Shown: piece by piece, positions 50,663 through 60,200 of the stretch
How the letters are laid out: each line of letters begins with the position of its first letter
Position numbering within the stretch: the stretch's first letter is position 1
DNA from: Streptomyces sp. VRA16 Mangrove soil
GTDB taxonomy: Bacteria > Actinomycetota > Actinomycetes > Streptomycetales > Streptomycetaceae
Direction: 5' to 3'
Assembly (NCBI RefSeq): GCF_017377775.1
Contig: NZ_JAFVLN010000013.1
Location: 1 to 64,000 of the forward strand
Length of the DNA: 64,000 nt
Program-made: the position numbers and the translations under genes
The notes under the pieces: model-generated
Seen by the model: only the letters and a program-made list of their open reading frames with translations
Database searches by the model: none
What the model was told of the DNA's origin: nothing

Positions 50663-53020
50663 GTGACGTTGGCCCAACTGCACTGCACCGCCGTGCCGCC
50701 GGGGTCCGACGGTCCTGCGTTCCGGTTCGCCGCGGTCAGCGAGGAGCTGCCCGACGAGGTGCGCAAGGAGGCCGAGCGGCTCTTCGGCGACACGGCGCCA
50801 CCATCCGGCTCCTCCCCGCGCGCCGCCCAGCCGGCCGCACCGTCGGGGTCGTTCAGCTGTTCCGCGCTCTTCGACGGCGGTCGTCTCGTCGGCCGCACCG
50901 TCCACACCCCCACGCACAGCCGCACCCACGCCGTGCATCTGCCCGCCGGCACGCGCCTTCCGGACGGGGCGCTGCCCATCACCGTGTGGGAGTCGCCCAG
51001 TTGGGCCGTGGTCCCGCCGGACGACGGCCGGCCCGCGCCGCTGGAGCGGCTCCAGCCGTCGCGACTGCTGCAGCCGGACGGGCTGGTGGCCTTCGCCGCG
51101 GAGCGCGCCGCGCACCTCGGCCCGTTCTTCGCGGACGTACGAGCCGCCGTCGCCGACCCGGACGCGGCCCGGCTGGTCGTCGTGGAGCGGGACAGCGCCG
51201 ACGTCGCCCGCTGGATCGCGCTGGCCTGCGCGGTGCTGCCGCGCGAGCAGGCGCACCGGCTGACGTTCACCACGTACGCGCGCAGTCCGCACCGGGCCGG
51301 GCAGCAGATCGTCGGGGCGCTTCCCGGGACCGAACTGCCCGTCGACGACCCGCGCTACCGGGTGCACGACCGGACCGCCGCCACGGCGCCCGGGGCGACC
51401 GCCGACACCTGGGCGGATCTGTGCGCCCGGATCTGGATCGCGGGGGCTCCCCGGCTGTTCGTGGACGCCGCACACGACCTGGGCACGCTCGCGGCGCGGG
51501 CCCTCGCCGCCGGGATCGGTCTGCGCACGGATGCCCGGGTAGCGGCGGCCGACTGGCTGTGCGAGGAGGCCGGTTCGCTCTCCGCCGACGCGCTGCACAC
51601 CATGGTGACGGCGCTGTGCGCGGCTCCTCCGGCCGCCGAGCCGTCGGCCGAGCACGCGCACGCCGCCGCTCTCGCCGCGCTGTTCACCGCGCTGGACGGC
51701 CGGGTCCCCGCGCGCACCTCCGGGCCGCTGGCCGCGCGTGTGCTGCGTGCCGCCCTGCGCGACGGCGCGCTTCCGGTGCCGCGGGTGGCGGCGGCCGGGC
51801 TGCCCGGCGAGGAGCGGCAGCGGCTCCGGTACGAGCTGGCCCGTCCGCTGCGGGAGGGCATCGGCGACCCCGAACTCGCCTCGCCCGAGCGGGCGTTGAC
51901 GCTGCTGCGCATCGCCGACCAGCTGGACGTCGACTGTGCCCATCTGCTGCCCGAGCTGGCCGGGCGGCTCGCCGTCGAGCTGACGGGCGGGGCCGCGGGC
52001 GCCGCGCTCGACGTGCGGGACGCCGTCGCCGGGCACCCGACGCTGCGGACCGCCCTGTTCGGCGCCCTCGACGCACAGGCCGCCGCCCAGCCGGCCGCCG
52101 TGGCCGGGGCGCTCATCGGGCGCGGTCTGCCCGTCGACGACGAGCGCGGGTTCCCGCATCTGCGGATGTGCGCGGCCCCGCTGCCGCCCGGCACCGATCG
52201 GCTCGACGTCTTCCACGCACTGATCCGGGGCGCGGGTGTCTCGCCGCACGCCGAGCCCCCGGTGCTGCGCACCGCCTGCGCCCTGGTGTGGCCGGCGCAG
52301 TTGCCCGACGGCCGGGACGCCGGGCTGCTGCTGAGCGAGTTCGGCTCCGACACGCACCGCGCGGCCGGCACCCGCGATCTGCTCGTCGACGCGGCACTCG
52401 CGGCCCCGGCCGACGACCCGCACGCACCGGCTCTCGCGGAACACCTGCTGCGCTCGTTCGCCGGAGAACTGTCACCGCGGCGGCGCGCCGGGCTGCTGCT
52501 CCTCCAGTTCACGGGGCTGCTCGGCACGGACGGCGAGGGTGGCGACTGGGTCGGGCGGATCCTGGCGCTGCGCGCCGACGCCGACCCGGCGCCGCCCGCC
52601 GTCGTGGACCGCGCCTTCCGGGCCGTCGCCCGCCGCCTCCTCGACGGGCCCGCGCCGCCCGGCGAGCTGTACGACCTGATCCGCTCCGGCGAACCGGAGC
52701 TCCTGGAGGCGTACCGGCGCGCGGCCGGCGACCGGACCGTGGCCGACCGGCTGCGGGCCTCGCCCCCGTACATCGCGTACTGCTTCAGCGAGTGGAGCTC
52801 GCACAGCGGCACCGACCCGTCCTGGGACGACACCCGCACCGCCCTCCTCGGCAAGGTGCTGCGCCCGGTCGTGAAGGGACTGCCCGCAGCGGACCTGGCC
52901 CAGGTGCGCACCTCCCTCGACGCGGCGGGGCGCGGCAAGCTCGACGCCTTCGACGAGTGGCAGCGCCCGGGAAAGCTGGGCCGCTTCGCGGGCCGGCTGA
53001 CCGGACGGGGGCGGCGCTGA
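50663..53020 (+). CDS. GTPase-associated protein 1 (GAP1)-like large protein
   Basis: A 785-residue soluble protein. The N-terminal 350 residues (TLAQLHCTAVPPGSDGPAFR; RTHAVHLPAGTRLPDGALPI; RLVVVERDSADVARWIALAC; HRLTFTTYARSPHRAGQQIV) match what I remember of actinobacterial proteins annotated GAP1, and the remaining helical repeats are Ala/Leu rich. That family has been linked by others to GTPase-containing conflict systems, but no GTPase is nearby. GTG 50663 has GGGAG seven bases upstream, which fixes the start. It is convergent with the DUF4132 gene. Confidence 0.65.
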   Translation: MTLAQLHCTAVPPGSDGPAFRFAAVSEELPDEVRKEAERLFGDTAPPSGSSPRAAQPAAPSGSFSCSALFDGGRLVGRTVHTPTHSRTHAVHLPAGTRLPDGALPITVWESPSWAVVPPDDGRPAPLERLQPSRLLQPDGLVAFAAERAAHLGPFFADVRAAVADPDAARLVVVERDSADVARWIALACAVLPREQAHRLTFTTYARSPHRAGQQIVGALPGTELPVDDPRYRVHDRTAATAPGATADTWADLCARIWIAGAPRLFVDAAHDLGTLAARALAAGIGLRTDARVAAADWLCEEAGSLSADALHTMVTALCAAPPAAEPSAEHAHAAALAALFTALDGRVPARTSGPLAARVLRAALRDGALPVPRVAAAGLPGEERQRLRYELARPLREGIGDPELASPERALTLLRIADQLDVDCAHLLPELAGRLAVELTGGAAGAALDVRDAVAGHPTLRTALFGALDAQAAAQPAAVAGALIGRGLPVDDERGFPHLRMCAAPLPPGTDRLDVFHALIRGAGVSPHAEPPVLRTACALVWPAQLPDGRDAGLLLSEFGSDTHRAAGTRDLLVDAALAAPADDPHAPALAEHLLRSFAGELSPRRRAGLLLLQFTGLLGTDGEGGDWVGRILALRADADPAPPAVVDRAFRAVARRLLDGPAPPGELYDLIRSGEPELLEAYRRAAGDRTVADRLRASPPYIAYCFSEWSSHSGTDPSWDDTRTALLGKVLRPVVKGLPAADLAQVRTSLDAAGRGKLDAFDEWQRPGKLGRFAGRLTGRGRR

Positions 53021-53050
53021 GCCGGTGCGACCCGCGCCGATGTCACCGGC
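53021..53050. terminator. bidirectional hairpin between GAP1-like and DUF4132 genes
   Basis: GCCGGTG (53021-53027) and CACCGGC (53044-53050) form a seven-pair stem with a 16-base loop in the 45-bp gap between two convergent stops. It is a plausible shared terminator. Confidence 0.35.
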
Positions 53051-53065
53051 GCCGGGGTGCGCGGC

Positions 53066-55297
53066 TCAGGCCGAGGCGGCCCTGACCACCTCCACCGTCC
53101 GCACGATCCGCTCCAGCAACTGCTCGTCATAGGGCAGGAACGGCAGGGCCCGCGCCTTCGGTCCGCCGTCCGGCAGGGCGATCTCGACCGGTTCGCCGTC
53201 GCGGCTGACGCGGCCCGTGGCCAGGTGGACGGTGTGGTCGCCCACGGTCAGGTGGCGGTCGGCGACGTGCACGCCCTCGGTGCCGGCGAGGATGCGGCGC
53301 AGGGCGTCGCGGCGCATCCGGGCCTGGGCGCCCAGGGGTTGGGCGTGCACCTGGCGCAGCCGCTGCCACCGGTCCTGGCCGACGTCGTCGGCGTCCCACC
53401 AGGCGAACGTGCCGACGGCGACCAGCAGATCGACCGCGCGCAGCGCCTCGGAGCGGACCACCGGGTCGAGCGCGCCGAGGGGCGGGTCGAGGCGGACGCC
53501 GCACACGCCGAGCCAGCCCGTCATCCCGGGGTAGACCTTCGCGCCGAGGTGGACGGAGACCCGGGCCGGGCCGAACTCCCTTACCAGCTGGTCGTATTCG
53601 ATGGACCAGCCCTCGCGCGCCGCGAGGCCGAGGACGGTGCCCGCGTCGAGCAGCGGGCCTTCGAAGAGCGCCGTCTCGGCGCCGGTCTCCCGGGGCGCGT
53701 ACTGCTCCCGGAAGACCTGGCGCAGGGGCTGGCGCAGGGCGAGGGTCATGATGCGGTCGCGCCAGGCGGAGCGCTCGGCGGGGTCGGTGGTGCGGGCGGG
53801 GTGCCAGAGCCGGACCGCGGCGGAGGGGTCGGCGTCGGGCAGCCCGTCCCCGTCGGCGGGCAGGAAGGCGTGCCAGACGCCCGGGGTCCGCTCGATCTCC
53901 CAGACGAGGCGCCGGGTCACGGCGCGGGCCACCGGGTGCTCGGCCAGCTCGGCGCGCCAACGCCCGTACCGGTACGTGGTGTCGAGGACGAAGCCGGACT
54001 CCAGGGCGAGGGTCAGCGTGCGCCGCTGGGTGCGGAGCTGTCCGACGAGGGCGCGGGCCGCCGCCAGCTCGTCGGGGTGGTCGCGGCGGGCCACGGCCGG
54101 GGTGCCGCGCAGGGCGGTGCCGTCGTCGGCGCGCTCCCAGGTGAGGACGGGGCCCTCGTCGGCGGTGACGTCGACCACGGCCACGTACGGTCCGACGGGC
54201 AGGCGCCTGCGGCCCGTCGAAACGTCGATGCCCAGGTCCGGGAGGCGCAGCGCCACCTCGGGGCGCTTGCCGAGGTTCTTCTCGGCGCGGCGCAGGATGC
54301 GGTCCAGCTTCTTGGTGACGCCGGCGTGCCGGACGAGGCGGCGGGCCTCGCGCAGGGCGTCCACCGCCTCCGGGGTGGGCAGTTCCTCCACGGTCTGGGC
54401 GAGCGCGATGCAGACGCTCTGCGAGGGGAGGGTTTTGGCGGGTGTGGGAGCGACGGTCACCTTGGGGAGGATCTCGGCGAGGAGGCCGCCCGCCCAGGGT
54501 TCGTCGCGGCGCAGGGCGAGGCAGGTCGCGCGGCGCAGGGTCTCGGCGTCCGGGCCCGCGAACGTCGTGTCCGCCGCGTACTCCACCTCCCCGCGGTGCA
54601 GCGCGGCGAGGTGCGCCGCCGCCTCGGTCATGACGCGGCGGGCGCCCTCCACGTACCACGCCTGGTCGTCCGCGGCCTGCGCGCTGTCCGGCAGCCGGGG
54701 CCAGGCCGACAGATGCGTCCAGCGCAGGTCCTCGGCGAGCAGGGCCCGCTCCCGCACCCCCGTGGCGATGAGCGCTTCGCAGGCGATTCGGGTGAGCGGC
54801 CGGTCGGCGAGGGCCGCGCGCAGGGTCGCCGCCGCCTCCGCCTCGCTCGCCGGTCCCGCGAGACCGGCGACGGCGAGCAGCTCCGCCTCGCGCCCGAGCG
54901 CCGCACCGCCGTCGAGCGCGGCGCGCACGAGCACGGTGGCGGGCCCGGCGAGCGCGGAGACGTCCCACGGCTCGGCGCAGCGCAGCAGCGCGGCGGCGGC
55001 GAGGGTCACATCGGTCCGCTTGGGCCGCTCGGCGAGGACGGCGAACAGCTCGGCGCAGGTCGCGGCCGTGAACTCGGGTGCGCCGCCCTCCTGTTGCACG
55101 GCGCGCGCGAGCCAGTGCAGCGGGTCCGGGCTCTCCTCGTCCGCGATCACCCGGTGCACCAGCGGCAGCAGCGCCCCGAGCTCCGCCGGGGTGAGCCGGC
55201 GGATCTCGTCGAGTCCGGGCAGGAACCGCCGGTCGGACGGCGGCGGTCCGGTCAGCGCGGCCCGCAGCCTGCGGACGTGGGGCGTCGGTTCGGTCAT
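53066..55297 (-). CDS. DUF4132-containing large protein
   Basis: A 743-residue soluble protein. The first 330 residues are HEAT-like helices; the C-terminal part fits DUF4132 (MolR-like): ALRGTPAVARRDHPDELAAA, WRAELAEHPVARAVTRRLVW, VRLWHPARTTDPAERSAW and ALRQPLRQVFREQYAPRE. Related E. coli proteins carry a WGR domain, not seen here. Function is unknown. ATG 55297 is used; an in-frame ATG at 55327 is also possible. The gene is convergent with the GAP1-like gene and not overlapped by others. Confidence 0.72.
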   Translation of the reverse strand: MTEPTPHVRRLRAALTGPPPSDRRFLPGLDEIRRLTPAELGALLPLVHRVIADEESPDPLHWLARAVQQEGGAPEFTAATCAELFAVLAERPKRTDVTLAAAALLRCAEPWDVSALAGPATVLVRAALDGGAALGREAELLAVAGLAGPASEAEAAATLRAALADRPLTRIACEALIATGVRERALLAEDLRWTHLSAWPRLPDSAQAADDQAWYVEGARRVMTEAAAHLAALHRGEVEYAADTTFAGPDAETLRRATCLALRRDEPWAGGLLAEILPKVTVAPTPAKTLPSQSVCIALAQTVEELPTPEAVDALREARRLVRHAGVTKKLDRILRRAEKNLGKRPEVALRLPDLGIDVSTGRRRLPVGPYVAVVDVTADEGPVLTWERADDGTALRGTPAVARRDHPDELAAARALVGQLRTQRRTLTLALESGFVLDTTYRYGRWRAELAEHPVARAVTRRLVWEIERTPGVWHAFLPADGDGLPDADPSAAVRLWHPARTTDPAERSAWRDRIMTLALRQPLRQVFREQYAPRETGAETALFEGPLLDAGTVLGLAAREGWSIEYDQLVREFGPARVSVHLGAKVYPGMTGWLGVCGVRLDPPLGALDPVVRSEALRAVDLLVAVGTFAWWDADDVGQDRWQRLRQVHAQPLGAQARMRRDALRRILAGTEGVHVADRHLTVGDHTVHLATGRVSRDGEPVEIALPDGGPKARALPFLPYDEQLLERIVRTVEVVRAASA

Positions 55298-55366
55298 GGT
55301 CCCGAAGGTAACGGGAGGGTCTGACAACGCGCCTGACCCGCGATCACGTCTCCCCGCGCGCCCGTC

Positions 55367-56353
55367 TCAGCCGCACAGCCGCTCCCCCAGTGCACTGCGG
55401 GCGTACCGGACGCTGCGCCCGCTGCGGGTGCGGGTCAGCAGTCCGGCGTCGTAGAGGATCGACAGGTGCTGGCTGACGGCGCCCGGCGTGACGTCGAGGC
55501 GGTGCGCGAGCTCCGTCGTGGAGGCGGGCTCGGCGAGCAGCCTCAGCAGCCGGGCGCGGGCGGCGCCGAGGAGGCGGGTGAGGGAGGCGTCGGAGGCCGG
55601 GGGCGGGGTCTCGGAGATCGTGGCGCGACCGCGGGCCGGATAGCTGAGCAGCGGCGGCAGTCCGGGGTCGATCATGGTGTGGGCGCCGTGGCAGAACACC
55701 GTCGGCACGAGGACCAGGCCCCGGCCGCCGATGCGGATGTCGGCCGCGGGCCACGGGTGGCAGTTGTCCGACGCGACGAGGGTGAGCACCTCGCCGTCCC
55801 AGCTCAGACGTCCGTCGAGGCTGGTGAACAGGCCGCCCACGCCGTGCTCGGCGAGCACCTTGCCGCGGTGGGTGAGGTCCGCTTCGAGGACCGACTGGAC
55901 GCGCGGCCACCAGTCGTCGGCCAGGCACTCGTGCCAGTACGCGTCGAGGGCCTCGGCGATGCGGTGCCGGAACGCCGCCGGGTGGGCGAGCCCCGCGCGC
56001 ACCACCGGCGGCAGCCGGTCCGGTGTCGTGTCGTAGGCGGCCGTGAAGTCGGCTTCCAGGAGGTGCGGCGGGACGTCGCGGATCCGGTCCAGCTGCTGCG
56101 CGAAGGTGGGGCGCGGGCGGTCGGGGCGCGGGGTGAGGTAGTCGGGGATCCACAGGTGCGGGCTGATCAGCGCGCGGAGGAGTTCGGTGTCCTGACGACG
56201 GAAGGCCGGGCCGAGGCGGCGCAGCCAGGGCCGCTGGTGCGGGTAGCGCGCGGGTTCGCGCCAGGCGCGCAGCGAGTACACGGCCTCCTGGAGCGGCGAG
56301 TACGCGAACGACGTACGGGCCAGGTCCCCCATGACGAAGCGGAACTCGATCAC
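55367..56353 (-). CDS. ArsR-family regulator with DUF5937-like N-terminus
   Basis: A 328-residue regulator. The first 240 residues (FRFVMGDLARTSFAYSPLQE; LVASDNCHPWPAADIRIGGR; VPTVFCHGAHTMIDPGLPPL) resemble the DUF5937 sensor of actinobacteria, and residues 250-325 are an ArsR winged helix (PASTTELAHRLDVTPGAVSQ, then HLSILYDAGLLTRTRSGRSV). There are no metal-binding Cys sets, so a drug-like effector is more likely. GTG 56353 is the start. It is divergent from an MFS exporter, with a perfect palindrome in the gap. Confidence 0.87.
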   Translation of the reverse strand: MIEFRFVMGDLARTSFAYSPLQEAVYSLRAWREPARYPHQRPWLRRLGPAFRRQDTELLRALISPHLWIPDYLTPRPDRPRPTFAQQLDRIRDVPPHLLEADFTAAYDTTPDRLPPVVRAGLAHPAAFRHRIAEALDAYWHECLADDWWPRVQSVLEADLTHRGKVLAEHGVGGLFTSLDGRLSWDGEVLTLVASDNCHPWPAADIRIGGRGLVLVPTVFCHGAHTMIDPGLPPLLSYPARGRATISETPPPASDASLTRLLGAARARLLRLLAEPASTTELAHRLDVTPGAVSQHLSILYDAGLLTRTRSGRSVRYARSALGERLCG

Positions 56354-56391
56354 GGCGCCCCCTCCGCCTCCACCCGGCTCACATACTGGTC

Positions 56392-56416
56392 TCCCTTTAG
56401 CCGCACGCTAAAGGAA
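56392..56416. promoter_or_regulatory. operator of the ArsR/MFS pair
   Basis: CCTTTAG-CCGCACG-CTAAAGG is a perfect seven-base-arm palindrome (56394-56414) extending one mismatch further. It lies between the divergent regulator and exporter, where ArsR-type proteins bind. An A/T-rich core in such GC-rich DNA adds weight. Confidence 0.6.
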
Positions 56417-56445
56417 TGCCGCGACGACCGGAACCGCGTTTCGCT

Positions 56446-57723
56446 ATGGCCATGACCACATCACCCGCCGTCACCCCGGCGGCGCCCGCGCCCGCCACCA
56501 CCCGGTTCGCGGGTCTGCTCCCGACGGACGACCTGCTGCGCAGGCTGTCCCTGTTCACGCTGCTCAACGCCTTCGGGCGCGGTCTCTTCTTCCCTGTCAG
56601 CGTGCTGTACTTCACTCGGGTCATCGGCCTCAGCGCCACGTCGGTGGGGCTCGGGCTCACCGTGGCCGGGCTCTTCGGCATCGCGGCGGGCGTCCCTGCC
56701 GGACGTGCCTCGGACCTGTGGGGGCGACGGCCGGTCCTCGGCGTGCTGTGGGTCGGGTGCGGCGCGGCTCTGGCGGCGTACACGGTGATCGGTTCGTACG
56801 CCGCGTTCCTCGTCACGGCGATCGCCTACGCGGCGCTGTGCCAGGGCAGCATGGGGGTGCGCAACGCCTTGTACGCCGATGTGCTTCCCGCCGGGGCCCG
56901 CGTCGAGGGCCGCGCGCATCTGCGCATGGTGACGAACGTGGGCATGGGCGTCGGCGGTGTCTTCGGCGCGCTGGCCCTGCAGGTGGACAGCAGGGCCGGG
57001 TACACGGTGCTGATCCTGGTGGACGCCGTGATGTTCATGGCCTCCGCCGCGCTGGTGCTGCGGCTGCCCGAAAGCACCGGGCGCAGCAGCACCGTCGCCG
57101 CCCCGGCGGGCAGTCGCTGGCGTGCGGTGCGGGATCTGCCGTTCCTCGCCGTGACCTTCCTCAACGCCGTACTCGCCCTGCAGTACAGCCTGTTGGAGGT
57201 GGGTCTGCCGCTGTGGATCGCCCAGCACACCGAGGCGCCCCGCTGGTCGGCGGCCCTGATCATGGTCCTCAACTGTGTGCTCGTGGCGCTGTTCCAGGTG
57301 CGGGCGACCCGGGGGGTGGAGGATCTGCCGGGTGCGGTGCGGGCGATGCGCCGGGCGGGTCTGCTGCTCGCGCTGTCGTGCGCGGTGTTCGCGGCGACCG
57401 CGGGGCTCTCGCCCTGGTGGGCACTGGGTGTCCTGGTGGTCGGTGCCGTGGTGCAGGTGCTCGCCGAGGTGCTGTCGGCCGCGGGCGGCTGGACCGTCGG
57501 GTACGGGCTCGCCGACTCCCGTGCGCAGGGCGTGTACCAGGGCGTGTTCAACTCCGGCCAGGCCGCGGCCACCATGGCCGCCCCGGCGCTGGTCACCGCC
57601 ACCGCCATCCGGCACGGCGCCACCGGCTGGGTGATCCTCGCCGCCCTGTTCGTGGTGGCCGGTCTGGGCGTCGGCCCCGCCGTGCGCTGGGCGCGGCGGG
57701 ACGGCGAGTGGCGCGGCGAGTGA
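56446..57723 (+). CDS. MFS exporter, 12 membrane segments
   Basis: A 425-residue membrane protein with 12 hydrophobic helices; the start of helix 1 is RLSLFTLLNAFGRGLFFPVS and the loop motif GVPAGRASDLWGRRPVLGVL is between helices 2 and 3. It belongs to the MFS group of drug or metabolite exporters. The start is ambiguous (ATG 56416, 56446 or 56452); 56416 lies in the operator, so 56446 is used. It is divergent from the ArsR regulator, which most likely represses it through the palindrome. Confidence 0.87.
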   Translation: MAMTTSPAVTPAAPAPATTRFAGLLPTDDLLRRLSLFTLLNAFGRGLFFPVSVLYFTRVIGLSATSVGLGLTVAGLFGIAAGVPAGRASDLWGRRPVLGVLWVGCGAALAAYTVIGSYAAFLVTAIAYAALCQGSMGVRNALYADVLPAGARVEGRAHLRMVTNVGMGVGGVFGALALQVDSRAGYTVLILVDAVMFMASAALVLRLPESTGRSSTVAAPAGSRWRAVRDLPFLAVTFLNAVLALQYSLLEVGLPLWIAQHTEAPRWSAALIMVLNCVLVALFQVRATRGVEDLPGAVRAMRRAGLLLALSCAVFAATAGLSPWWALGVLVVGAVVQVLAEVLSAAGGWTVGYGLADSRAQGVYQGVFNSGQAAATMAAPALVTATAIRHGATGWVILAALFVVAGLGVGPAVRWARRDGEWRGE

Positions 57724-57732
57724 CCGCCCGGG

Positions 57733-58338
57733 TCAGCTGAAGTCGAGGCCCCCGGTGCGGGTCCGCTTCAGTTCGAAGAAGTCGGGCTCTGCGGCGAGCA
57801 CCCGGAAACTGTCGAAGAGCCGGACGGCCCGCTCACCGCGCGGGACGGCCCGCAGCACGGGCCCGAACCACACCGTCCCGTCGACGTGGAGGGTGGGCGT
57901 GCCGACGTAGCCGTCCGAGTCGGGCTCCTTGCCGGCGTCGTGGCTGCGGCGCACCGCGTCGTCGTACGAGGCGTCGTGCGCGGCGGCGGCGAGTTCGGCG
58001 GGCAGTTTGAGTTCGGCGAGGGCTTCGGCGATCACGGCGTCGAAGTCCTCCGTCTTCTTCTCGTGGATGCGGGTGCCGAACGCGGTGTAGAGGTCGCGCA
58101 GCACCCCGTCGCCGTGCTGCTCGGCGGCGGCCACGGCGACCCGCACCGGGCCGATCGACTTGTCGACGAGTTCCCGGTACCAGTCCGGGAGTTCGTTGCC
58201 GATGTTGTGCAGGTACAGGCTCATGGGCCGGAAGCGGAGGTCGAGCGGGCGTTCGCGCTCGACCTCCAGGATCCAGCGGGAGGTGATCCAGGCGAAGGGA
58301 CAGGCGGGGTCGAAGTAGAAGTCGACGCGAGGTGTCAT
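57733..58338 (-). CDS. DsbA-like mycothiol-dependent nitroreductase (Rv2466c type)
   Basis: A 201-residue thioredoxin-fold protein with the active motif FYFDPACPFAWITSRW, a CPF(A)W-type site with one catalytic Cys, and a helical insertion. This is the signature of Rv2466c-like enzymes, which reduce nitro or disulfide substrates using mycothiol. The C-terminal YVGTPTLHVDGTVWFGPVL block supplies the cis-Pro. It is convergent with the MFS gene and followed by a mycothiol-type maleylpyruvate isomerase-like gene. Confidence 0.88.
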   Translation of the reverse strand: MTPRVDFYFDPACPFAWITSRWILEVERERPLDLRFRPMSLYLHNIGNELPDWYRELVDKSIGPVRVAVAAAEQHGDGVLRDLYTAFGTRIHEKKTEDFDAVIAEALAELKLPAELAAAAHDASYDDAVRRSHDAGKEPDSDGYVGTPTLHVDGTVWFGPVLRAVPRGERAVRLFDSFRVLAAEPDFFELKRTRTGGLDFS

Positions 58339-58426
58339 GCCTGAGAAGGTAGCCGCCAGGTGGCCCTGGGTCCTGGTCCATTTCCGGGCGGTTCCCCTGG
58401 GCCAATCAGCGGGTCGGCCTCGGCCC

Positions 58427-59008
58427 TCACCGGGGGTCCCGTCCGCTGAGCGCCAGCGCCCGCTCGTACACCGAAGCGCCGTCGTCGAGCGCGACGGGGT
58501 CGGCGAAGCCCTCGTACTGCCGGTACAGCTCGGCGTTCTTCCCGACGACGTGCAGGAGCAGTGCGGCGGCGCCGTCCGAGACGCGGAACTCCTCGCCGAC
58601 GGCGTGGGCCACGTCCCAGCCGTGCAGGACGAGTTCGGCCCACAGCAGCGTGGCGACCTCGGGTGCGGGCTGCCGGGCGAACCCGAGGTCGATCTCGCCG
58701 TCCCAGACGGCCGGCCGGGACCAGGCGGCGACGCCCTGCTCCAGCTGGGCGGCGTACCGGTCGGCCCAGTCGGCCTCGGCGGTGAAGTCGCGGGTGGCGA
58801 GGTCGTCCGGGTACGCCTCGCGGCGGGCCCGGTGGACCATGCCGTGCGCGGTGTAGGCGACCCAGTGGTTGACGAGGGTGCGCACGTCCCAGTCGCCGCA
58901 GCCGGACGCCGCGTCGAGCCGGTCGGGCTTGACGGCCGCCGCGACACGGGCCGCCTCGCCGGCGCATTCGGTCAGGTACGGATACACGGTGTCCATGCGT
59001 TCTTCCAT
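58427..59008 (-). CDS. TIGR03086/DinB-type metal-binding protein
   Basis: A 193-residue four-helix-bundle protein of the DinB/mycothiol-dependent maleylpyruvate isomerase group. GCGDWDVRTLVNHWVAYTAH and LLWAELVLHGWDVAHAVGEE carry the conserved His and Glu metal ligands. These proteins often act in mycothiol chemistry. ATG 59008 (MEERMDTVYP) is used; GTG 59014 is an alternative. Its location behind the Rv2466c-like gene agrees with a redox or detoxification role. Confidence 0.83.
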   Translation of the reverse strand: MEERMDTVYPYLTECAGEAARVAAAVKPDRLDAASGCGDWDVRTLVNHWVAYTAHGMVHRARREAYPDDLATRDFTAEADWADRYAAQLEQGVAAWSRPAVWDGEIDLGFARQPAPEVATLLWAELVLHGWDVAHAVGEEFRVSDGAAALLLHVVGKNAELYRQYEGFADPVALDDGASVYERALALSGRDPR

Positions 59009-59077
59009 GGCCACGACGGTACGAGCCGGCGCACCCGTCCTTCTTGAAGAAACGCGACAGGCCGGCGCTTCGCCCGG

Positions 59078-60091
59078 CTACCGCCCCGCCACACGCGCGT
59101 CGACGGCCGCCACCAGGTCCGCGATCGGGGTCGCGCCCGCCGGACGGCCCTGCGCGGCCGCCGCGTTGGCCCGTTCCTGGAGGACGTCGTTGACCGGGGT
59201 CGGCACTCCGTGGAGCCGCCCGAGCAGGCCGATCTCACCGTTGAGGTAGTCGACCTCGACGCTGCCCGCGCCCCGGTCGAGGGACTGCCAGGTGGAGCCG
59301 CCGCCGCGCGGTGAGCCGTCGAAGGGCTCGAAGCGGATGCGGTCGGCGCGCTCCTTCTTCTCCTCCTCCTGGCCGGTGTACGCGATCCCGGCGGCGGCGA
59401 GCACGGCCTCGCCCTCGGCGCGGGCCCGGCGGAACAGGGCGATGCCCTGCTCGTCGGTGAGCACGCCGGAGATCGCCTCGACGGCGTTGGCGAGGTTCGC
59501 GAGGAGTTTGGCGTACTTCCAGCGCAGCACGTCGTCGACGACGGGCGCGGCGAGCGGCCCGCGCTCCAGGTCGGCGCCGATCGCGCGGGCCGTGTCGTCG
59601 CTTCCGGCCGGGTAGCGGCCGAGGTGCAGGATGCCGGTGAGCGGGGTGCCGGCGGCGCGCACGACGCCGGGTTCGACGAAGGTGGCGGGCAGCCAGACAC
59701 ACATCGCGTACACACGCTGGAAGGTGCGCAGCGCGATCCGCTCGCTCTCGACGCCGTTCTGCGCGCACACCAGCGGCAGCCGCCGCGCCGCGGTGCCGCC
59801 GCCCTCGACGGCGGCGGCGCCCCAGGCGGCCAGGGCCGCAGCGCTGTCCTGGGTCTTCACGCAGAGCACGAGGACGTCGTCGGCGCGCAGGGTGCCGAGC
59901 GCGCCGGGCCCGTCGGCCACGGGCAGCCGGTGCACGTACGTGCCGTCCGGCGCCTCGAACCTGAGCCCGTTGTCGCGCAGCGCCGCGTACTGCTTGCCCC
60001 GCGCCACGAGGACGACGTCCTGTCCGGACTGCGCGAGCCGGGCCCCGATGGCGCCCCCGACCGCTCCTGCTCCGATGATGAGATAGCGCAT
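59078..60091 (-). CDS. ketopantoate reductase-like (PanE/ApbA) enzyme
   Basis: A 337-residue NADP-dependent reductase: MRYLIIGAGAVGGAIGARLA Rossmann motif, the VLCVKTQDSAAAL block, NGVESERIALRTF and the C-terminal KYAKLLANLANAVEAISGV with the catalytic Lys and Asn. PanE makes pantoate for coenzyme A, but many actinobacterial paralogues have other substrates, and the pathway neighbours are missing, so I do not assign panE firmly. AAAGG lies at a fair distance before ATG 60091. It is divergent from an aldo/keto reductase. Confidence 0.85.
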   Translation of the reverse strand: MRYLIIGAGAVGGAIGARLAQSGQDVVLVARGKQYAALRDNGLRFEAPDGTYVHRLPVADGPGALGTLRADDVLVLCVKTQDSAAALAAWGAAAVEGGGTAARRLPLVCAQNGVESERIALRTFQRVYAMCVWLPATFVEPGVVRAAGTPLTGILHLGRYPAGSDDTARAIGADLERGPLAAPVVDDVLRWKYAKLLANLANAVEAISGVLTDEQGIALFRRARAEGEAVLAAAGIAYTGQEEEKKERADRIRFEPFDGSPRGGGSTWQSLDRGAGSVEVDYLNGEIGLLGRLHGVPTPVNDVLQERANAAAAQGRPAGATPIADLVAAVDARVAGR

Positions 60092-60200
60092 GCCGTCGAG
60101 CCTTTCACGAAAGCGTGCAGTGGCCATCGACCGTCCCGTTGCGATCCTGCAAACTCTCCCCTCACGCGGCGGTGTCGGTGCCATCGGTTACGGTCACCCC

